This document shows, piece by piece, positions 56,285-64,000 of a stretch of DNA of 64,000 nucleotides. Below the pieces are notes generated by a model that saw only the letters and a program-made list of their open reading frames with translations, was not told the origin of the DNA and searched no databases. Origin of the DNA: Breviolum minutum Mf 1.05b.01 (Eukaryota; Sar; Dinophyceae; Suessiales; Symbiodiniaceae). Made by a program: the position numbers and the translations under genes. Each line of letters starts with the position of its first letter. Position 1 is the stretch's first letter. The stretch spans positions 124,001-188,000 of the forward strand of contig DF239097.1 in assembly GCA_000507305.1 (NCBI GenBank), given 5' to 3'.

Positions 56285-58160
56285 ACATATCGATGCCAAC
56301 AGCATTTACGACCCGCAGCACCTGCCAGGGTTTGAGAAGGAATTGTTTGATGCTGAGGTGAAGGGTGGTTACGGCAAACAAACACGATACAAATATACCT
56401 CCATTGCATTGCGAGACTGGCGCGCTCAACGCCGAACGTTCGATCAAGAAGCAATTGTCTTTCGACATTGCAAAATTGAATCAACGTGAGCTTCGTGCAT
56501 GGAAATCTTCAAGACTTCAACAGTTGCTAAACATGTCAAACCGTCCAACCAATGAAAATTTTACACAAAATGTCACACACCATGGTTCGATAGTGCGCAC
56601 AGCATGTTGGAAAATATTTATCATGGACATCCAGGTAATCCAACAGCTCTCCTGGACATCATGAACCAAATCTTGCACACGGGGGAAATGCCATCATTTT
56701 GGAATAAAATTATCTTGCCGGTGCTTCCAAAAACGAAAAAACGGACAAACCACCACGGACTTCCGGCCTATTGCTAATATTAGACTCGTGTACAAAACAT
56801 TTGCATACTTGATCTTGGGGCGCGTCGCGGAGCTGTTGGAACACTCGGATGTTTTCTGGCGCGGTACGCGATTACATGGGGTGTCAGTTCAGCTAGTTTG
56901 GTTATTGAAAAGTGGTGTATTCAAACCATACGGGACACATCAGTGGACACTCGGATGTGAGCTGTGATTTGCATCAAGGCTGGCGTGCGACAAGGGTGTG
57001 TATCAAACCCTCGCTTATTATGTTCAGTACTGCAATTGGCGAAAGGATATTGGCGATGCGATGTTTCAAGCAATGGGTTGGACTTAAGATATGGTGGGCC
57101 ACCTTTATTGGATCTTCGCTTTGCGGACGACCTTTTGTTGTTTGCAGGATCTGGCGGACAACTTAGCTATATGCTTGTCAAACTGGTGACTTCACGCGGG
57201 AAGGCCGGTCGCAGACTCAACGCTGCAAAAACAAATGTTTTGACAGCTTAAGCGCAACCACCGAAGACAGTGACGACCCGCGCTGGTTTGGAAATTGCAG
57301 TGTTGGACGGAAAATGCAGGCACGAGTTGAGTTGAGTTAAGTTGAGTTGAGTTGAGTTGAGTTGAGTTGAGGTGAGTTGAGTTTAATTACCGATGACAAA
57401 GTGCGGCCCGTGCATTCCATGTTCACAAATGGATTTTCTGTGACAAAATGGTTTCAATCGCATCTTGCCTATCGCCTGAATTACTTTGGAATCCGACTGG
57501 TGCACGAACTCGGGGGTACCCACGCCATGATTGGACTAGCAAGCTTGTGGCTCACGCGATTTCAACAGTGGGGCCAGTGGTATAACCTTGCCCAGGATCC
57601 GGCGTTGGATGCAGTTGGGTGATGATTTTGTAAAGTTTTGCTCCACTCGCTGACGTTTTGGTCTCACATTGCCTGCGCCCCAAGGAGGGCTGCCTTCGGA
57701 CATGCAGGCACAAAGTCAAAGTCAAAGTCTATGATTACATCGGCGGTTTGTTTTGCAGCTGGGCACCGCAAAATTTATACAACTGATCTTCGAAAACTTG
57801 ACGTGCATTGCCGGAAATTGTTTCGACGTGTTGTGGGTTCGCCAGCTGACATTGATTGGAACCACCCATGGCATACAATCCTTCATGCATGGCACAGACG
57901 GATTAATCAACAATTGGAGTACCATGGTTTCAAAATGTGGTCAACAAAATATTTATCCGAATATTAGACATTCGCAACTTACGTTGCTTGACTTGATGAC
58001 AATCGTTTGGGAAAACGCATCTTGCATTGGAACCCAGGAGATGGAAGGCCTGGACGGTCATTTTTTCAATGGCAAACTCCAGTACACAATCTTTGCCGCT
58101 GGCATCACTTGGGCACCTGGCTTGACATTGCCCGCAACACCGATCAGCCGACTTCATTTC
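56285..58160 (+). pseudogene. Broken LINE copy 2 (second family)
   Basis: In order and in changing frames: a pre-RT segment (GFEKELFDAEVKGGYG), the RT entry (ILHTGEMPSFWNKIILPVLP), motif B (IKAGVRQGCVSNPRLL), motif C (LRFADDLLLFAGS), then the C-terminal module GHRKIYTTDLRKLDVHCRK, RRVVGSPADIDW and RILHWNPGDGRPGRSFFQW. A TTGAG array interrupts it at 57324. Many stops and frameshifts; no intact ORF. Confidence 0.75.
57324..57383 (+). repeat. TTGAG pentanucleotide array
   Basis: About 11 tandem TTGAG units with two single-base variants, lying inside the broken LINE copy 2 between its RT and its C-terminal module. Confidence 0.95.
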
Positions 58161-58566
58161 CTTTGTCCAGACATGATGTTGTTTTCACTTTTTTTTAAAT
58201 TATAGTTTGTACATACAATGTTTTGCGTTTCACGTCCTGTGCCCTAAATGGGCCACCGCTCGGCATACAGGAGCAAAGTCACAAACTTTCAGAACATTAC
58301 AAAGTTATCGTTTTTGCGTGTTTATCACTTTTTTTTTCCAGGATTCCCGGTTTTCTACGTCGCTGATTTGCTTGGGTCGCTGTATCCAAATGGACCGGTG
58401 TGTTATCATCTCCGTCCTTCATCACACACGTGTCTGAACGCAGCTGCATGAATCAATCCTTCAATTTCAATGGTCAATGGTCAATGCGAGTACGCCACAA
58501 GGCGAGCCCATTTTGGGCACCGGCGGTGAAAAGAAATATGTACATTTGTTTCGCATGCAATTTCTC

Positions 58567-60081
58567 TCACATCTGGCAAGAGGCGAAGAAATCTTCAAAG
58601 AGTGCATTCCAGTGATGGTGGCATTTGGTTTCCTTCACCCATGGTCCCAAACCTTTGTATCGACAAAAAATTTGGATTTGATAAACCCAGGTGTGCGGTC
58701 TCCTTCCCAAGGATCGGTATCGGACAGGTGGATTCCAAGCAAGAATTCTTCGCACCCAGCGTTGTTCACGTAAATTTGCAATGTGCGATGCTAATTTCCA
58801 TTGCTGTCTACACACACACAGTATGACCAAGGTTTCAGTCCAGCTGTTTGTGCGAAGGTTCGGGCCCGATCGTTCCAGTGATGGAGAATTTCATGCCATT
58901 CGAGGGACCAGTCGGTGTGTGAGGGCGGTGTTACAATTGACCGACAAACTTTCCGAAAAAGGACGTCGTGTGCATAAAGTTGTTTTTGTACAGGGTACGG
59001 TGACCACCTCCAAAACAGACCACTGCTGACACGCAAGCATTGAAATATTTCAGCCTCGTAAATATTGAAGTTGTTTTGTCCTGCAGTATCCAACGGTTTG
59101 CGTGCATAGTTTTCGTGATCCATGTGCTGCATCATACTTCCACAAGCGGTCAATATGCTAGCCATTTTTGCCCTTGATTCCGCTCCAAAACTTTCAAGAT
59201 CAGACCGTCCTTTGTCACAAGCGTATTTGGTGGCTGCGCCTCATTTTCCGGCCCTCCATCTTCGATTGGATTACGAAAAATTGCCCGGGGCCAAATTGAC
59301 GCAGCCGAACAATCTTGACACCTTTTCAATTTTTTCTTCGCCCCGTAGTTATTTACCCCGCACATTTCGCTACCACAGCCTGTTGCACAACTCCCTGTCC
59401 GACATTGGCACGAAGCTCGCTGATTATATGCCGGTTCGTTTTTCTCCTACCGGGCACGAAGATTGGATTATCCCTTTTGAGACTGCAGTGAAGATGGGTC
59501 CCCGCACAAAAGGCCAGCAACGACATGGAGCGACCTAGCGCGCACGGAGGGCCGACCATGGGCAGAATAGAAATGATATGGTCGGAGCGCAGGAGGGTTG
59601 AGCCCGGCCCGGCTGTGGCTGTGGCAATTATTTTCTTCCCTCGCCCGTCATTTCGATCGTTAAAAAAATGGGGTACCCCCTGTTCTTCACATTCTTCACA
59701 TTGTCACATACCTTTGCAATCCTTTGCAAGATTTTACACATGCTGACGCTGCAACTAACTATTGGGAGGTCGGCCTCTGTTTCTGGATTGTGCGGATGGA
59801 AAGTTGCGCAACCAATCGTCCGAAGGCATCCAAGCAGTAGCTGGAGTACCCCAAGCAAACAGATTGGAAGCAGTCTTTCTTGCAAGGCGGTACTGGTTAT
59901 AGAATGCCACTTGCTCCACGACTGCAACGGATATAAAAACGCAGGGACGATACATGAGTTCCACCTTGGTTTTGACATTCAAGTCGCCAGGGAATTTGCG
60001 GCCCAAATAAATGTCTGTCATTTCGCCGTGCAAAATAGCAACCATAGTCCCACATATTTCAACATGCCACGCCCCTTGCAA
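58567..60081 (-). pseudogene. Broken LINE copy 3 (second family), opposite strand
   Basis: Reading down the minus strand: an RT thumb-like segment (DIYLGRKFPGDLNVKTKVEL, 60.0 kb), then LFRKVCRSIVTPPSHTDWSL and EWHEILHHWNDRARTFAQ (58.8-58.95 kb), then RILAWNPPVRYRSLGRRPHT and FCRYKGLGPWVKE (58.6-58.75 kb). The last two blocks are the counterpart of copy 2's C-terminus. Frames change between blocks. Copies 2 and 3 lie tail to tail about 400 bp apart. Confidence 0.7.
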
Positions 60082-60117
60082 GATAAAGGTCGTCGAGACT
60101 TTCGTTGGCTGCGGCGA

Positions 60118-60825
60118 TCATGCCAGCGATGCCAGCGGAAGGAGCGCACTCCGATGCTTTGTCACGATTGGGATAGCATCGTGCGGTTCGCTGACGTGGC
60201 ACATGGCACTTCCTGGTCGCAAATTAGGTGCCAACGGACTTTTTTGTTTTCGGCCGGCACTTTTTTTGGGCAACTGTCCCTGGCTCAAAATGTTGCTTTG
60301 GCCAGCACATGGACACAAGAGCCAAAAATCCGGGACCGGGTCCGGCGGAGTTTGCGCTAGGACTTCGTTCCAGTTCAGGGATTGGCGTCGACGCTCTCGA
60401 TATATGTAACATTTTGGTCTGGTTTCTGCGAGAAGGATGGCTGTGAAGGCGGTCATGGCTGCATGGTTCAAAGTGGCCGACCAGCGTGCGGTGAGAGCAG
60501 CAGCAACGCTTTGTTGGAGGGTGGCTGGTGCTTGTCTGGTTCGAGCTCTTGCCAAGCCATCGATGAAGGTTGCGGCCTCCTCGCTCCAACTGCCCTCGTT
60601 TTCCATTGTCAGTGCTTCCACGTTGCGGCGGTGGTTGTTGAGTAGGTACGTCCTTTTTTGTTTCTGCGTGCATCTACACACGCGGCCCCTGCGAAGTTTC
60701 CCCTGGGTTGGCTTTCTCTGGTGAGTGTGGATGGCGAGCAATTGGCAATCTCGTTGGCAATGACCTCGACGATGTTCCATGACCTCCACTGAGCGTCTTC
60801 CTGCAGTAGAGTCATTTACCCTCAA
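60118..60825 (-). pseudogene. Possible retroelement-derived frame
   Basis: A 235-residue minus frame, with another frame open across much of it. It contains GLARARTRQAPATLQQSVAAA and LTARWSATLNHAAMTAFTAI, Ala/Arg-rich helices of a type I associate with dinoflagellate retroelement polyproteins, and lies directly upstream of broken copy 3. The link is inference; it could be an unrelated open frame. Confidence 0.3.
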
Positions 60826-61084
60826 AACTTCAACTATGTTTCAATGTTTTGCTGCTCAGGACACCAGCCTTGAGAGGTCTGTCGTGGCCAAGGCAGAAAG
60901 CTGCCAGAGGAATGTGTTTCCATTCCATGTGTCGTTTTACTGGTCAAGGGCCACGGTTCCCAACCACCGTGTTGAACGCATTCAATGTCAGACCATTGCA
61001 AGCTGGAGGAAACCGATGCGATTGACCACGTGGTCTAGCCGAATCAACGGCATGAATCCATCACGGTATCATTCTCACATGTTC

Positions 61085-63690
61085 TCACTTTGATATAGGA
61101 ATTTCGTCACCGATAGCTGGGATTTTCACGGGAAAACCAAAACCAAACATGATTGCATCCATCGTTGATGCAAGGTTCGCATTACATGGCTCTCCAAAAG
61201 TTGGTTCGGTTTTTCGCCACATCGAAGGTGCGCTTGTGTTCTGATGTTTTCTGTCCCGTGCCCAAGCACAAAACGTGCGCTGTCTCTGAACCCAGCAAGC
61301 GGTCCTCAATGTCCTTTCGAATATCTTTGAATGGAAGTCTGCCGTTGAAATTGACCTGATAATTTTGCGCAGACCTGTTTCGTGCCTGTGCCACCCATTT
61401 CTATGTCTGTGCTGGGACGTGCGACAGTTTCGTCTGTTTTGTGCAATGTTGCAGGCCTCATGCAATTCGTTTGGTTTGTTTCCTGGAGCCTTTCCCTTCT
61501 TGTCTGTCCACTTTGGTAAACGGCAAAATGCACACGTTGAGGGCAGTTATGGAATCAAAGGCACTGTACACATGGCGATGTGTCTTTGGTTCTGGCCAAA
61601 ACATCATAATTACAACATGGTTGCAAATGTCCACTCACAACATGTATTCAACACGTCGATATTTCTCTTTCGATCGCTGGACGAGCAATGACCCAAAGAA
61701 CCGAACCTTCCAAAACCCAAGGAAAAAAGCAAGCGGATACGCGGATACTGATGATACTGGGTCAACGTGTTTCCGTTGCTGCAAGAAATCAGCCTGGTGA
61801 TCGAGAAAGCTACCATTTCAGGAGCGCGTCTGGGTGCAGGGATGTGCGCTAGTGATCAAGAGGTGCTTAGATGTTCAGCACAACGAATTGCTCAGATTTG
61901 CAAGGCAGTCATGAGCGGTTTTCCGGTCACAAGGATTTTTTAGCTCGTGTTGTCACGGTGCGAACATATTTTGAAGAGATTTGCATGCTCAAACCCACTG
62001 GCATCAAGTACTGACACGCCTTTGACCAAAACGAACGTGGATTGCAGGGACAATAACGATGAACAACATCGAACACCATCGAAACATTGGGTTGACGGTT
62101 GACGTAAATATCTATAGTATAGTTTGTCTGTTTATTCCTGTTTACTGTCAGACGAACGATCTAGAGGCGCATTTTGCGGTGTCCACAAAAAAAACTCAGC
62201 GTGTGCGCTGACGGAATGCTTGACTTTGATCAGGTAGAGATGTGGGCCAACCGGTCTTGTCAGTGATCGCGTATCAAAGGAGCAAACGGGCGAATTGCGT
62301 TTGAATTGGTCACGTCATCACGTGGACCACGCATTAAAATCGTTACTTGCGGTTGCCTCATGTTGGTTCAATCCTCCAGTTTGCTTATTTATTGTTGTCA
62401 ACTCTATGAGTACTTGCACCGGGACCTTGGCACAAGGGCTACCAGTTGCTATCTTGTTGTGTCTCGCAAATGTCGGCCGGTGCCTCGTCCAACTCCCGTT
62501 GGGCTGCACTGGCTTGAACTTCCGCATCCAAGGCAGCTTGTCGCAAATTGCTGTCCTTGTCCCTTAGTGAAAGGTGACTCAAAATCGTGGATTTTGCAGA
62601 AAAAAACACAAATGTTGGCCGGTTTTTTAGTCCAAAGATCTGTGGCAACGCATCCGTTTCATAAGTCATATATCCAAATTGTATGAATCAACTTTGGAGG
62701 GAACAAAGCTTCAGATTGAACGACTTTGAAGTTGAACTGTGGACAATATTTCTGAGGGGGAATCGAATACAGATCTTTTCAAGCAGCATCGAAAATTGCA
62801 CCCATCCTGTTAAAATCCCCCAGAGTGCCAAGACTGTTGGCGGTCGCCAAAACTGGGCAAACCAACTCTTGAAATACTTGAAATCCTTTAGTTTTGACAG
62901 GTTTGGACCATAGATCCCTTTGCACGCTGCATCTTTATCAAATAAAAGGACTCCCCTATCACTCCCCACTATGTCAAGAGATGTCGTCCGTGTTGGCTTC
63001 GGAATCTAACCTCTGACTGAATCCCAAGAATCTCAAAGACATCAAGGATTCTACTAGATACAATATTCTAATAGACGCTAACAAGTATCAAACATGATCA
63101 AACACAGCAAACAATGAAAGAAATGATTGAACGCTGTCTACAGAAGTGAACCTCTTGATATCCCATCATGAGATGAGGGCATCCCGCAAGCCCACCTTAC
63201 AGTATTACCAGTACCGACACTAGCATCCGAAACATTTCCGGGAGGGAAGCTTCTTTGATAACAAGACGTAAACAAGCACATTGACCCCCACAAGATTGGC
63301 AGCTGAGCTTGTTTTTCCTGCCACATCCGCTTGTTCGTCAGAAAGATCTTTGCCCCAACTCAGACATTTCCTGAGCTTGTTTTGTAGAGCTGGCATATGC
63401 AACTCGAGAAGATTTGAAAGCAAAGCTTGCATCCAACTAGGTGTCATTTCTAAACGGTTTCCAAATCTTATTCAAGCAGGACAACCCAGAGAGCTACTAT
63501 CGCACATGAAAGACCTTCATCATTCAGTTCAAGAATTGCAGGCAGGTCAGAATCTACAGTTTAAACTCTACCCTAGTTTGTCCGTTTCCGTTCACAAGAA
63601 CAAAGATGTCAATATCCAAACTACAGCAAATCCTTCCAGTATAAGGACAAAGCAAGCCTAGTCTGTGTAGCAAAGCAAAGGGTATAGACA
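61085..63690. other. No clear gene
   Basis: Several overlapping frames on both strands, none with a recognised family. Two minus segments are mildly protein-like: SLRDKDSNLRQAALDAEVQA (about 62.46-62.57 kb, after a CTTTCACTAAG acceptor) and LQNKLRKCLSWGKDLSDEQA (63.3-63.4 kb). The last few hundred bases may be the 3' untranslated region of the gene at the right edge. Confidence 0.4.
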
Positions 63691-63699
63691 AGCCAAGCA

Positions 63700-64000
63700 T
63701 CAATAACCACCTTCCTGTTGTTGGTAGCCGCCCTGGTTGTAACCTTGGTTGTAGCCCTGGTTGTTGTATCCCTGGTTGTATCCCTGATTGTAGCCTCCGT
63801 ACTGCTGCTGCTCCTCTTGCTCTTGTGGTGGCATCATTGGCACAGCCTCTTCCTTTGGCTCGTGGACGACAACGTTGTCAGGCAACTGCATCTTTGGTCC
63901 CATCTTGCCTGCGCTTGTGCTCTGGATCCATGAATCATGCAGTCTTTTCAAAAACGATTCCGAAGACCCAACAAGTAGTCTTGAGACTGTGACTATGACT
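63700..64000 (-). CDS. 3' end of a gene with a Gly-Tyr-Asn-Gln repeat tail (partial)
   Basis: The frame is open to the window edge (VSRLLVGSSESFLKRLHDSW at its upstream end) and ends with a stop at 63700-63702. The last 35 residues are repeats of GYNQ/GYNNQ followed by GGYQQQEGGY, preceded by a Pro/Glu/Gln-rich segment (PMMPPQEQEEQQQ) and PDNVVVHEPKEE. Such low-complexity tails occur in RNA-binding and prion-like proteins. No folded domain is visible in the part present, so the protein cannot be named. No splice site is needed within the window, though an AG before ATGGGACCAAAG (63.90 kb) could be one. Confidence 0.65.
   Translation of the reverse strand, partial: VIVTVSRLLVGSSESFLKRLHDSWIQSTSAGKMGPKMQLPDNVVVHEPKEEAVPMMPPQEQEEQQQYGGYNQGYNQGYNNQGYNQGYNQGGYQQQEGGY

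Noticed and set aside
1-64000. CRISPR arrays, bacterial operons, tRNA or rRNA genes, spliced-leader relics
   Set aside because: I looked for regular spacer arrays, ribosome-binding patterns and the conserved dinoflagellate spliced-leader end, and saw none. tRNA detection by eye is unreliable, so a tRNA cannot be fully excluded.

Overview
The window looks like nuclear DNA of a dinoflagellate, possibly Suessiales/Symbiodiniaceae-like. The reasons are a LINE-type retroelement whose polyprotein ends in a cytosine-methyltransferase-like domain, a very high density of short foldback (MITE-like) elements, intron-rich candidate exons almost all on one strand, and no bacterial gene organisation. This placement is inference; no rRNA, organelle or spliced-leader sequence was found to confirm it.

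Layout. Two single Ns (20199 and 27029) divide the window into three pieces. Piece 1 (1-20198) is about 17 kb of non-coding DNA packed with at least six families of 75-150 bp foldback elements, followed by the 3' part of a LINE on the minus strand. Piece 2 (20200-27028) is the 5' and central part of the same LINE on the plus strand: ORF1 remnants, then an ORF2 with RNase H, EEP endonuclease, reverse transcriptase and zinc fingers in that order. Bases 25059-27028 and 18228-20197 are an indel-free inverted repeat of 1,970 bp, and its ends coincide with the Ns. The simplest reading is that pieces 1 and 2 are overlapping contigs of one element joined in the wrong orientation. Overlaid, they give one element of about 8 kb with domain order RNase H - endonuclease - RT - C2H2 fingers - methyltransferase-like domain. 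Piece 3 (27030-64000) has few foldback elements and holds the host-gene-like sequence.

In piece 3, about 27.4-53 kb contains scattered minus-strand candidate exons with good splice signals and no recognised family. A clear Sir2-family deacylase gene (49.55-50.82 kb, minus) lies directly upstream of a gamma-glutamylcyclotransferase-like reading frame (48.29-48.81 kb, minus); an intron in matching phase could join them into one protein. From 54.6 to 55.1 kb there are ATG/CAT triplet arrays. From 55.2 to about 60.8 kb lies a graveyard of a second, unrelated LINE family: at least three broken copies, two plus and one minus, sharing the same C-terminal module. The right edge carries the 3' end of a minus-strand gene encoding a Gly/Tyr/Asn/Gln repeat tail.
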